A stretch of 64,000 nt of DNA from positions 1-64,000 of the forward strand of contig CAKZQG010000002.1 of NCBI GenBank assembly GCA_937139605.1, read 5' to 3'. Positions 25,613 through 34,537 of this stretch are shown in pieces. The stretch comes from an uncultured bacterium (lineage in GTDB: Bacteria > DRYD01). A program made the position numbers and the translations under genes. Position 1 is the first letter of the stretch; the number at the start of each line of letters is the position of its first letter. The notes below the pieces were generated by a model. That model had not been told where the DNA came from. It ran no database searches and saw only the letters and a program-made list of their open reading frames with translations.

Positions 25613-26467
25613 TTAAAATTTTCTTACTATTGGATTAAATCCTTCTTTTTCTATTATTTTTGATATTTTATTAGCTTTATCTATGTTTTTAAAGGGACCT
25701 ACTATTACTCTATACATTTTAGTATTCTTTATTATTACTTCATCTATAGATGAGTATATCCCCTTATTTTTTAATATGTCATTTACATATTGAGCATTGT
25801 TATATACTGAAAATAACCCCACTTGTACATAATAACTACCTTCTGTATCAGGTACAAAATCTTTATTATTTACATTATTATCATTTATATCTTTTTCATT
25901 TATTTTTTCTTTTTCTTTATTTTCATCAGAAGAATTTAAATTTTTATCAGTTGATTCTATTAAATTTTCTATTTTAGTTTCTTTAGTATTATTTGAACTT
26001 AATTCACTATTAGTAGATGTAGTGCTTTGTGTAGTAGTTTGTGTAGTGGATGTTGTTTTTGTTGTATCAATTGATTTGGGTTTATTTAGATTTTTAGAAT
26101 CTGTTTTTTTATCATTTATTTTAGGAATTAAAACGTATTCATTAGGGTTTTCATTATTATTATCTATTATATTTTTCTTTTCATCTATTAGTGGTGCTAT
26201 TAATGAGCTTTGAGTTATTTTTTGGGGTTTTATTTTTTGAGAATAAAAATACTGCCCAGCAAAATATCCTAACAATACTACTACTAAAATAATTATAAAA
26301 AATATTAAAACTCTTATAAACATATTTAAATAATTATTAAATTGATTGTTTTTGTTTGGATTAGTAGTTTCTTCATTAGCATTGGATTCTAAGTTATTTC
26401 TTGTTTTCTTAGTTCTATTACTGCTTTTTCTGGGAGCATCGGATTTATATATGTACCTGTTCCCCAT
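25613..26467 (-). CDS. single-pass membrane protein with C-terminal SPOR domain
   Basis: This 284-aa protein has a basic N-terminal cytoplasmic segment, one membrane helix (residues about 50-70, MFIRVLIFFIIILVVVLL), a long low-complexity Thr/Ser/Asn/Lys periplasmic linker, and a SPOR domain at residues about 210-284 (YYVQVGLFSVYNNA and MYRVIVGPFKN). SPOR domains bind denuded peptidoglycan glycans at the division septum. The assigned start overlaps the end of galT by 79 bp; GGAGG lies 13 nt upstream within galT. A later start at Met49 would leave no positive N-terminus. It is likely a division-site protein. Confidence 0.85.
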   Translation of the reverse strand: MGNRYIYKSDAPRKSSNRTKKTRNNLESNANEETTNPNKNNQFNNYLNMFIRVLIFFIIILVVVLLGYFAGQYFYSQKIKPQKITQSSLIAPLIDEKKNIIDNNNENPNEYVLIPKINDKKTDSKNLNKPKSIDTTKTTSTTQTTTQSTTSTNSELSSNNTKETKIENLIESTDKNLNSSDENKEKEKINEKDINDNNVNNKDFVPDTEGSYYVQVGLFSVYNNAQYVNDILKNKGIYSSIDEVIIKNTKMYRVIVGPFKNIDKANKISKIIEKEGFNPIVRKF

Positions 26468-27402
26468 TCAAAGCCTGCTACCTCCGTTAGCCTTGGGATT
26501 ATCTCTATATGCCAATGATAATATTCTTTACTATTGGAATTAGGTGGAGCAGTATGTAACATCATATTAAATGGAGGGTTATCTAAAAGTAAATACAATT
26601 TAGAAAAAACTACTTTTACAGTTTGAGCTAAATCTACTACATGGTTTTTATCTATGTCTTCAAATCTATGAAAATGCTTTTTGGGAATAATCCATGTTTC
26701 AAAGGGAAATGCGGAAGCAAATGGACAAAACGCTATAAACGAGTTATTTTCAAAAACTATCCTATCTTGATGGCCTAGCTCTTGGGTAACTATGTCGCAA
26801 AATAAGCACCTATCTCTTAAGTCAAAATATTCTTTTGCATTGTCTATTTCATTCTTTATAACCGCAGGTATTATAGGAGTTGCTATTATCTGCGAGTGCG
26901 GATGAAATAACGATGCACCCGCTCCTTTCCCATGATTCTTAAAAATTATTACGTATTTTATTCTTACATCCTTAGATAATTCTATTATTCTATCTCTGTA
27001 TCCCCAGATAATTTCTTCAAATTGTGAATTAGGCATAGTTAATGGGGTTGCAAAGTGATCTTCTGTTTCTATTAAAACTTCATGGTATCCTACCCCATTC
27101 ATCATATCATAAATTCCAATACCTTTTTTATCTAAAGAGCCTTCTGGATTTAGTGCAGGAAATTTATTATTTATTACTCTTATCCACCAGCCAGGCCCAT
27201 TAGCCAAGGTTCCTGGTTTTCTGTATGCAAGTACTTCTGGAGGAGTCATAAATTCATTTCCCGGGCAAAATGGACATTTTGATAAATCTTGATTAGCTGG
27301 AAAATCATCTCTTTTCTTTTTAAAATCATTTGGTCTGCTTGCTCTTTCTGTGGCTATTATTACCCACCTTTTTAATACTGGATCTTTTCTAAGCTCAGGC
27401 AT
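26389..27402 (-). CDS. galT: galactose-1-phosphate uridylyltransferase
   Basis: GalT interconverts UDP-glucose and galactose-1-phosphate in the Leloir pathway. The 337-aa protein has the zinc-site pair CPFCPGNE, the catalytic HPHSQ with its uridylylated His (SLFHPHSQIIATP), a second CLFC pair, and HWHIEIIPRL. Length matches the bacterial type. It is the first gene of the leftward run, preceded by an AAGGAG ribosome site. Its last 79 bp overlap the SPOR gene in another frame. No galK or galE is nearby, so some members of this family also act on other sugar phosphates; the assignment to galactose is by family. Confidence 0.93.
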   Translation of the reverse strand: MPELRKDPVLKRWVIIATERASRPNDFKKKRDDFPANQDLSKCPFCPGNEFMTPPEVLAYRKPGTLANGPGWWIRVINNKFPALNPEGSLDKKGIGIYDMMNGVGYHEVLIETEDHFATPLTMPNSQFEEIIWGYRDRIIELSKDVRIKYVIIFKNHGKGAGASLFHPHSQIIATPIIPAVIKNEIDNAKEYFDLRDRCLFCDIVTQELGHQDRIVFENNSFIAFCPFASAFPFETWIIPKKHFHRFEDIDKNHVVDLAQTVKVVFSKLYLLLDNPPFNMMLHTAPPNSNSKEYYHWHIEIIPRLTEVAGFEWGTGTYINPMLPEKAVIELRKQEIT

Positions 27403-27633
27403 AACTCCTTGCTCCTTTCTTAATTAATACCATAATAAAAATACTACTTATTTTTAGAATATATTTTTGTTTTCTTCTTTTTTATTATTCTACATTATTA
27501 TTCTACATTTTTTTTTATAACCTTGTTAATTTTTTATTTTAATTTTTTATTTTAAATTTTTAGAAGGTAAAATATAATTTTAAGTTGTAAATAATAATAG
27601 GAAAAAAATATATAAATTAATTTTTACTTGATA

Positions 27634-28143
27634 ATGAATTACTTGTTTTATTATTATAAAAAAAACAGTAAAAAAGGGATTTCATTAATAGAAATTTTAT
27701 TTTCTATGTTATTTTTCCTTATTTTGATTTTAAGTTTTTTTAATTTATATTTAGTTATTAATAAGCTGAATAAAGAACATGAGTTTTCTTCTGAAGCTTT
27801 AGCTATTGCTTCTTCTAGATTAGAAACTATTCTATATAATTCTAATTTATTAACTTTAAAAAAAGTTAGTGGAAATTATGTTATATATAATTTAATAGAT
27901 CAAAAAGAATTAGTTTATAATTCGGCATTAAATGTTTATGATGCTTTTAAAAAAAACTATTTAGCTAATCAAATTCCATACTATTTCCCCCTCAGTTATA
28001 TATATTACTCAATAGCTACTAGAATAAGAGTATATGATAAAAATTATCAACAATTTTATAATGTTTCAATTTATGTATATCATATAAGTAATCCTCAGAA
28101 AAAATATTCTATATCTACTATAATTAAAAGTAATTATCAATGA
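27634..28143 (+). CDS. prepilin-like (type IV pilin/pseudopilin) protein
   Basis: This 169-aa protein has a class III-type prepilin signal: a basic leader ending in KKG followed by ISLIEILFSMLFFLIL. Cleavage is expected after Gly15, giving Ile1 and the conserved Glu5 (Glu20 of the precursor). The hydrophobic helix is followed by a globular domain with few features, as in minor pilins such as PilV or GspI. I use the ATG at 27634; a TTG two codons earlier is also possible. It stands alone 130 bp upstream of MEMO. PilD at 2837 is the likely processing enzyme. Confidence 0.85.
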   Translation: MNYLFYYYKKNSKKGISLIEILFSMLFFLILILSFFNLYLVINKLNKEHEFSSEALAIASSRLETILYNSNLLTLKKVSGNYVIYNLIDQKELVYNSALNVYDAFKKNYLANQIPYYFPLSYIYYSIATRIRVYDKNYQQFYNVSIYVYHISNPQKKYSISTIIKSNYQ

Positions 28144-28226
28144 TTTGTTTTTATTTTTTTCAAAAAGGTAGAGGATTTTTATTATAGAAATTATAAATAG
28201 CTTCAAGATGTGAAAATTAAGAATAT

Positions 28227-29120
28227 ATGGAAATAAGGAAACCAGTAGTTGTTAATAAATTTTATCCGCGAGATTATCACGATTTACTACATGATATTTC
28301 TAAAAAAGAAAATTTATTAGAATTATTAGAGAAAAATGATTTAAAGAATAATTTAGGAAATGAGATTTTAGGGGTTGTTCTACCCCATGCAGGATATATC
28401 TATAGTGGAAAAACTGCTTTAAAAGCTTTATTCTTAGCTAAAAATATTATTCTTAGTAACTCCATAAATATTGACACATTAATTTTAATTGGACCTGATC
28501 ATTACGGTTATGGTAAAAATATTTCTATAGATGATAGAAGCTATCTAATTCCCAAGGATATTATTTTTCAATCGGATATTGATATAATTTCTAAAATTAT
28601 TGATAAAATTAATGAAATTGATAAAAAGGAGTATATTCAATTAAATTATAAAGCATTTGATTATGAACATTCTTTGGAAGTTATTTTACCTTTATTTTAT
28701 TTTGTATTTAATAAAACATTTAAAATAGTTCCTATTACTATTACTAAGCAAACACTTAATAACTGCTTAATTCTAGCTAATATTTTGTTTGAAGTATTAA
28801 AAGATAAAAGTAATTTCTTAATGATAGCTTCTTCTGATATGAGTCATTATATTACCCACAATGAAGCTATTAACAGGGATTCAAAAGTATTTGGCTACAT
28901 CGTTTCTAATGATTCTATTGGATTTTATAAAACTATTATTGATAATCAAATAAATTCTTGTGGATTTGGATGCATTACAACTTTATTAGAATTTAAAAAG
29001 CTATTTTATTCCTATAAAAATAAAAATCATATAAATAATAGGATAGTAGAATATGAAACTTCTGCTCATTATTCAAAAGATTATGATTTTGTAGTTGGTT
29101 ATCTATCTGTTATTGTGTAA
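28227..29120 (+). CDS. MEMO-family protein (AmmeMemoRadiSam system B)
   Basis: This 297-aa protein belongs to the MEMO1/AmmeMemoRadiSam-B family, structurally related to extradiol dioxygenases. Visible blocks: GVVLPHAGYIYSGKTA, LIGPDHYGYG, DYEHSLEVILPLFYF, ASSDMSHYI and ETSAHYSKDYDFVVGYLS. The His/His/Cys-type metal ligands are largely kept (HAGY, EHSLEV, and CGFGC instead of the usual CGxxP). Its partner AMMECR1 is at 24995 on the other strand. The enzymatic activity of the family in bacteria is not settled. Confidence 0.9.
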   Translation: MEIRKPVVVNKFYPRDYHDLLHDISKKENLLELLEKNDLKNNLGNEILGVVLPHAGYIYSGKTALKALFLAKNIILSNSINIDTLILIGPDHYGYGKNISIDDRSYLIPKDIIFQSDIDIISKIIDKINEIDKKEYIQLNYKAFDYEHSLEVILPLFYFVFNKTFKIVPITITKQTLNNCLILANILFEVLKDKSNFLMIASSDMSHYITHNEAINRDSKVFGYIVSNDSIGFYKTIIDNQINSCGFGCITTLLEFKKLFYSYKNKNHINNRIVEYETSAHYSKDYDFVVGYLSVIV

Positions 29121-29162
29121 TTTTTTTTAAATTTAATTATTGATAATAAAGGGGGTAAAAAT

Positions 29163-29792
29163 ATGAGTAATGGAAGTTCTTTTTATAGAGGATTAGTTGT
29201 ACCTTTGGATAGATCGGATATTGATACTGATCAGATAATGCCTAAGCAATTTTTAAAAAGAACAGAAAGAACAGGCTATGGAGAGTTTGTTTTTTATGAA
29301 TGGAGGTATAATCCAGATGGAACCCTTAATAAAGATTTTATATTAAATAAAGAAGAATATAAAGGTGCTAGTATATTAGTAACTGGGCCTAATTTTGGTA
29401 CAGGTTCTTCTAGAGAGCATGCTGTTTGGGGGTTGGTTCAATTTGGATTTAAAGCAGTTATTGCTCCTTCTTTTGGAGATATATTTTATTCCAATGCTAT
29501 TGAAAATGGGCTTTGGGTTATTAAAGTTAAAGATACTTCTAAATTAATTCAAAACGCTAGTAATATCAAAAATTATTATCTTAACATAGACTTAGAAAAA
29601 CAGATAGTTTATGATGATTATAATTATGTTTTAGATTTTGAAATAGATAATGCATCTAAATTGAGATTAATTAAAGGTTGGGATAATATCGATTTAGTAC
29701 TTCAATTTGAAGAAAAAATAAAAGAATATGAAAAAAATAGATTCGATTTTTATCCAAGTACTGATTCTTATAAAACTATATTAAAATTTTAA
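29163..29792 (+). CDS. leuD: 3-isopropylmalate dehydratase small subunit
   Basis: LeuD is the swivel subunit of isopropylmalate isomerase in leucine synthesis. The 209-aa protein has the family blocks LDRSDIDTDQIMPKQFLKR, GPNFGTGSSREHAVWGL, FKAVIAPSFGDIFYSNA and NGLW. The length is that of the bacterial (about 200-aa) type rather than the short archaeal one. The ATG at 29163 has an AAAGGGGG ribosome site. LeuC, the partner, is not in the window; leuA is at 11044. It is followed by glyA at 34 bp. Confidence 0.95.
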   Translation: MSNGSSFYRGLVVPLDRSDIDTDQIMPKQFLKRTERTGYGEFVFYEWRYNPDGTLNKDFILNKEEYKGASILVTGPNFGTGSSREHAVWGLVQFGFKAVIAPSFGDIFYSNAIENGLWVIKVKDTSKLIQNASNIKNYYLNIDLEKQIVYDDYNYVLDFEIDNASKLRLIKGWDNIDLVLQFEEKIKEYEKNRFDFYPSTDSYKTILKF

Positions 29793-29825
29793 TAAAAAAA
29801 TATAATAAATAAGAGGGGTTTTTTT

Positions 29826-31088
29826 ATGGTTAAGCAAATTTATGAACAGATAAATAAGGACTTAAAAGAAGTAGATCCTGAAATTTATGATTTAATTATA
29901 AAAGAAATTATAAGACAATCTGAGGGAATAAACTTAATAGCATCTGAAAATTATGCATTCAAAGCAGTTTTACAAGCTATGGGAACACCATTATCTAATA
30001 AGTATGCAGAAGGTTATCCTAAAAGAAGATATTATTCTGGTTGTGAGTATGTAGATATTATTGAAGAAATTGCTATTAAAAGATTAAATGAATTATTTAA
30101 AGCAGAGTATTCTAATGTCCAACCGCATTCTGGTGCTCAAGCTAATATGGCTGTATATTTTTCTGTCCTTAAGCCTGGGGATACTATTTTAACTATGAGT
30201 TTAAATTGCGGAGGCCATCTAACTCATGGTAGCCCCGTTAATTTTAGTGGAATAATTTATAATGTTGTTCATTATGAAGTATCTAGAACTAATGAATTAA
30301 TTGATTATGATTTAATTAGAGATTTAGCTATAAGATATAAACCTAAATTAATAGTAGCTGGGGCTTCTAGTTATCCACGGATAATTGATAGTAAAATAAT
30401 AGCTGATATAGCTAAGGAAATTGAGGCATTTTTTATGTTTGATATGGCACATTATTCTGGACTTATTGCTGCTGGGTTGTATCCTTCTCCTGTTAATTAT
30501 GCAGATTTTATAACTTCTACTACTCATAAGACTTTAAGGGGGCCTAGGGGTGGAGTTATTATTGCTAAAAAAGATTATGAAAAAATTATAAATAAGTGGG
30601 TATTTCCGGGAATCCAGGGAGGTCCATTGATGCATGTTATCGCTGCTAAAGCAGTCGCCTTTAAATTAGCCTTAGAACAGGAATTTAAAGATTACCAAAA
30701 GCAAGTTTTAATTAATGCTAAAATTTTAGCCCAAACCCTAAAAGATAATGGGATAAGAATAGTTTCAGACGGTACAGATTCTCATATGGTTTTATGTGAT
30801 TTAAGAAGTATTGGATTAACTGGTAAAGAAGCTGAAAATATTCTTAATGAAGTTGGAATATTTGTTAATAAAAATGTAATTCCATTTGATCCACAAGTAC
30901 CTGCTATAGCAAGTGGAATAAGATTAGGGACTCCTGCCATTACTACTAGAGGATTTAAAGAAGACGAAACTAAAGAAGTAGCTAATTTAATAGCTATTGC
31001 TTTAAAGGAACCACATAAAAAAGAATATGTTAAATCTAAAGTTAAGGAGTTAAGTGAAGCTTTCCCTGTTTATAAAATTTATCTATGA
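29826..31088 (+). CDS. glyA: serine hydroxymethyltransferase
   Basis: GlyA converts serine and tetrahydrofolate to glycine and methylene-tetrahydrofolate. This 420-aa PLP enzyme has [40 protein letters not shown], the PLP lysine in [13 protein letters not shown] and the [17 protein letters not shown] block (given here in parts). All match the family. The start has an AAGAGGGG ribosome site. It follows leuD by 34 bp and is probably cotranscribed. Confidence 0.97.
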   Translation: MVKQIYEQINKDLKEVDPEIYDLIIKEIIRQSEGINLIASENYAFKAVLQAMGTPLSNKYAEGYPKRRYYSGCEYVDIIEEIAIKRLNELFKAEYSNVQPHSGAQANMAVYFSVLKPGDTILTMSLNCGGHLTHGSPVNFSGIIYNVVHYEVSRTNELIDYDLIRDLAIRYKPKLIVAGASSYPRIIDSKIIADIAKEIEAFFMFDMAHYSGLIAAGLYPSPVNYADFITSTTHKTLRGPRGGVIIAKKDYEKIINKWVFPGIQGGPLMHVIAAKAVAFKLALEQEFKDYQKQVLINAKILAQTLKDNGIRIVSDGTDSHMVLCDLRSIGLTGKEAENILNEVGIFVNKNVIPFDPQVPAIASGIRLGTPAITTRGFKEDETKEVANLIAIALKEPHKKEYVKSKVKELSEAFPVYKIYL

Positions 31089-31141
31089 TTTTGTTTTTTA
31101 TTGATATTATTGAAATTTTTTTAATATAGTGAAGTAATTTT

Positions 31142-32542
31142 ATGTATAGGAAAAATTATTTTTTATTATTTTTAGTGTTTTTTAGTTTTAATTTTGTTAT
31201 TTATAGTTTATTAGTTTTTTCACAGGATTTGATTGATTACGAATGGAGCAAAGTTTTAGATTATAAGAAAAAAGAATTTGATAAAAGTTGGAATAATTTC
31301 TTAGATACTAATTTCTTTGCTTATGATCTAAATAATTCTAAAGTTTATAATTTTTCTGTTATTTTTAAATATGGTTTAAAAGATGAAGATGTTAATAATG
31401 TTGGAATTAGATTTTTTTTATTTTATTTACTAAAAGAAATAATAAATGAAAAATTAAAAAATCAGGATATATATTTTAAAGATGAATTGATAATAACTGA
31501 AGACTATGTTGGTTATAGTTATTTACTTTTGGATTCTTCTGATGTTAAAAAGGTTTATCAGGCTTTAAATAATATTTATTTTGATGATATGTATAATATT
31601 AATTTTGATATAAAGAAAAAAGAAATAAAAAAAGAAATGAAGGAGTATTATGAAAGTTCAATAAATCCTGTGTTATTTTTTTTTAAGCAGCAAGTTTTTA
31701 CTGCTCATCCTTATTATTATTTACCTTATGGAAATTATAATAATATTGATAAAATTACTATAAGTGATTTAAAGAATATAGATTTGTCTAAATTTGATAA
31801 ATTTTATATTTTAATAGGATCTAATTCTAAGGTAGTTTATCGAGAATTATTTAAAGATTATTATTATAAGTATTCAAAGAGTAGTTTTTCTAATGATATA
31901 TTAAAGCTTCCTTATTATAATAATTTAAGTAATTTTTATAATAATGATTATAGTAATTATAGGTTTATAGATATAAAGAAATCTAAGGTTTTAAGTTTTG
32001 ATATATCTTCTAAAAATAGTTATGATATTTTTTTATTTTCTGTTCCATCGTTTTATCAAAATTATAAAGAATATTTAGCAATGCTTGTTATTGATAATTT
32101 ACTTTGTGATGATTTGGTAGGTATCTTTTATAAAGAGTTAAGAGAAGATCAAGGAATAATTTATTCTTTATATTCTTTTTATCCTACTTTATTTTTAACT
32201 TCATATTATTTGGTTATTACTGCTAGTGATTCTTCTTCTAATGAATTTAAAGTATTCTATACTATTAGAAATATTTTAGAAAATTTTGAAAATAATAAAG
32301 ATATATATACTGAGATAAATGAAGCAAAGAACAGAGTTATAAATAAGATTTATTTAGTTTTTGATAATCCTTATTCACTAAGTAATTCTCTTATTTATTC
32401 TTTATTATACAAAGATAAGTCTATAAGTCCATTTTACTTAATTGATAATATATATTATTTAGATAATGATTATATTAGGCAAGTAGCTAAGAAGTATTTA
32501 TCTAGTTTTTATGCTTTTAGATTAATTGGGAATAATAATTAA
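31142..32542 (+). CDS. M16 peptidase-family protein, catalytic motif lost
   Basis: This 466-aa protein has a signal peptide (residues 1-28, hydrophobic, ending SLLVFSQ) and then two M16-like halves, with features such as FSVIFKYGLKDED, FFLFYLLKEII, AHPYYYLPYGN and LREDQGIIYSLYSFY. The zinc motif HxxEH, expected in the first half, reads FFLFY, so the protein cannot be a canonical metalloprotease. Inactive M16 subunits normally pair with an active one; none is in the window. Very rich in Asn, Tyr and Ser. Probably periplasmic. Function is unknown. Confidence 0.75.
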   Translation: MYRKNYFLLFLVFFSFNFVIYSLLVFSQDLIDYEWSKVLDYKKKEFDKSWNNFLDTNFFAYDLNNSKVYNFSVIFKYGLKDEDVNNVGIRFFLFYLLKEIINEKLKNQDIYFKDELIITEDYVGYSYLLLDSSDVKKVYQALNNIYFDDMYNINFDIKKKEIKKEMKEYYESSINPVLFFFKQQVFTAHPYYYLPYGNYNNIDKITISDLKNIDLSKFDKFYILIGSNSKVVYRELFKDYYYKYSKSSFSNDILKLPYYNNLSNFYNNDYSNYRFIDIKKSKVLSFDISSKNSYDIFLFSVPSFYQNYKEYLAMLVIDNLLCDDLVGIFYKELREDQGIIYSLYSFYPTLFLTSYYLVITASDSSSNEFKVFYTIRNILENFENNKDIYTEINEAKNRVINKIYLVFDNPYSLSNSLIYSLLYKDKSISPFYLIDNIYYLDNDYIRQVAKKYLSSFYAFRLIGNNN

Positions 32543-32607
32543 TTTTTTTATAAAAAGTAGTTTTAAGCAAGGGATATTTTTTAAATAAGTAGAATAATAT
32601 AAAAAGG

Positions 32608-33804
32608 ATGAAGGAATTGGATATAAATAATTTAAATCAGATAACTGGAAATATTAATAGTTTATTTGAGAGTTTAATAAAGAAAAGATTATATAATAAT
32701 ACATTTGATAAATCGAAGTTTTTGAGTATAATAAAAGCGTCTTTATTAAGTGAAGATAAGAATTTAAGGAAAGTTGGTGCAAAATTAGTTAGAAGATTAA
32801 GATTAATAGAATTTATTGATTATATTAGACCTTTACTTAATGATAATGATCCTACTGTTAGAGCTGTAAGTATTTTGGCTTTAGCTCAGATGAAAGATTT
32901 GGATTCATTTAATAAAATAAAAGAAATATATTTTAATGATATAATTCCTGTTAAAACGTCGGCATTGATGTATTTTGGAGTTATTGAAAATCAAGAATCT
33001 AAGAATATATTAATAGATGCTTTAAAAAATGGGAATGAAGATTTAAAAGAGAATGCTTTCCAAGGTTTGACTTGGCATACTAAAGACCATGATTTTAATT
33101 TAATGAAAAGTTTCATACTTAAAGAATTATCAAATCCTTATTTAGTTTCTAAGTTTATAAAGAATTTAGTAGTTGTTAATAAGCCAGAAGTAGTCCAATT
33201 TTTAGAAGAATTAATTTTAAAAACTGATATCTCTGAATATGTTATTTTAAGTGCTATTTATGTTTTGTATTATAAAAATATTACTAAATATTTATTATTA
33301 GCTGATTCTATTTTAATAAAATATCTAAAAGATTTAGATAATTTATCTAAGCATTTACTACTTTATGAAATAACAGCTAATAGTTTATGGGAGATAAAAA
33401 AAATCCCTATAAATGAGCAATATAAAATATCTGAAATCATAAGTAGTTATTTAAATTATTATAAAGGAAAGGAATTAAAATATATAATAAGAACTATAAA
33501 GAATCTTAATCCTATTTTTCATAATCTTATTATTAAAATATTTAATATTGATAAATTGAGTATAGATTTAAAAGGAGAATTAATTAGTTTCTTGGTTTCT
33601 AAAAATGTTGATAAAACTTTAAAAATATTGTTATTAGAATTTTTAAATGATCCTGATTTATATATAAGAGAATTAACTTTATTTAATTTATTAACTACTA
33701 ATCATATTAAATCAACATTAGCTTATATTGAAGAATATTTATATAAATATGAAGAATTGCATTTAAAATTAGTAATACTAGCTATACTGTATTTAAATAC
33801 TTAA
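32608..33804 (+). CDS. HEAT-like repeat protein
   Basis: This 398-aa cytoplasmic protein consists mainly of alpha-helical HEAT-like repeats. Clear copies are near residues 60-190 (RKVGAKLVRRLRLIEFIDYI, NDNDPTVRAVSILALAQM, and VKTSALMYFGV). The C-terminal half has weaker repeats. HEAT proteins are scaffolds or act in phycobilin and protein-modification chaperoning; no such context is here. It sits 65 bp after the M16-like gene and 49 bp before ftsE. Function is unknown. Confidence 0.8.
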   Translation: MKELDINNLNQITGNINSLFESLIKKRLYNNTFDKSKFLSIIKASLLSEDKNLRKVGAKLVRRLRLIEFIDYIRPLLNDNDPTVRAVSILALAQMKDLDSFNKIKEIYFNDIIPVKTSALMYFGVIENQESKNILIDALKNGNEDLKENAFQGLTWHTKDHDFNLMKSFILKELSNPYLVSKFIKNLVVVNKPEVVQFLEELILKTDISEYVILSAIYVLYYKNITKYLLLADSILIKYLKDLDNLSKHLLLYEITANSLWEIKKIPINEQYKISEIISSYLNYYKGKELKYIIRTIKNLNPIFHNLIIKIFNIDKLSIDLKGELISFLVSKNVDKTLKILLLEFLNDPDLYIRELTLFNLLTTNHIKSTLAYIEEYLYKYEELHLKLVILAILYLNT

Positions 33805-33853
33805 AAATATTTAAAAAATTTAAAATAATAAAAATATAGAAGGTGTTTATTTA

Positions 33854-34537
33854 ATGTTAGAGTTTCAAGAAGTAAGTTATATATATCCTAATGGTCATAG
33901 AGCTTTAAGTAATATAAATTTATTAATAGAAAAAGGGGAGTTTGTTTTTTTAGTGGGACATACTGGTGCAGGTAAAACCACTTTTTTAAAACTAATATAT
34001 CGAGAAATTTTACCTACTACTGGAAAAATATTTTTTGAAAATCAAGATATTTCTTTATTAACTCCTAAACAAGTACCTTATTATAGAAGAAGATTAGGAA
34101 TTGTATTTCAAGATTTTAAATTGCTTAATTATAAAACAGTTTTTTATAATGTTTCGTATCCTTTAGAAGTTACATTGGTACCTTTTAATGAAACTATAAG
34201 AAGAGTAATGAAAGTTTTAAAGATAGTGGGCTTATTAGAAAAGCGAAATTTTTATCCTGATGAATTATCTGGTGGTGAGCAACAGCAAGTTTCTATTGCA
34301 AGAGCTATTGTTAATAATCCTTCTATATTGATAGCTGATGAGCCTACTGGAAACTTAGATGAAAAATCTGCTTATAAAGTTATGGATATTATCCAAGAAA
34401 TTAATAATATGGGGACTACTGTTATTGTATCTACTCATAACCTAGAAATAGTTAGAAAATTAAATAAAAGGGTTATTCATTTAGAAAATGGATATCTTAA
34501 AAATGATTCTAAAATAAAGGAATATTTTGTATTATGA
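33854..34537 (+). CDS. ftsE: ABC transporter ATPase, FtsE type
   Basis: This 227-aa ATPase has Walker A (GHTGAGKTTFLKLI), a Q-loop, the signature LSGGEQQQVSIARA, Walker B (ILIADEPTGNLD) and the H-loop (VSTHN). The overall sequence, including RRRLGIVFQDFKLL, is that of FtsE, which with FtsX activates peptidoglycan hydrolases at the septum. The expected partner ftsX is not downstream: the next frame overlaps by 4 bp (ATGA) and codes for a GAF/HD-GYP protein. An unrelated permease partner elsewhere is possible. Confidence 0.85.
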   Translation: MLEFQEVSYIYPNGHRALSNINLLIEKGEFVFLVGHTGAGKTTFLKLIYREILPTTGKIFFENQDISLLTPKQVPYYRRRLGIVFQDFKLLNYKTVFYNVSYPLEVTLVPFNETIRRVMKVLKIVGLLEKRNFYPDELSGGEQQQVSIARAIVNNPSILIADEPTGNLDEKSAYKVMDIIQEINNMGTTVIVSTHNLEIVRKLNKRVIHLENGYLKNDSKIKEYFVL

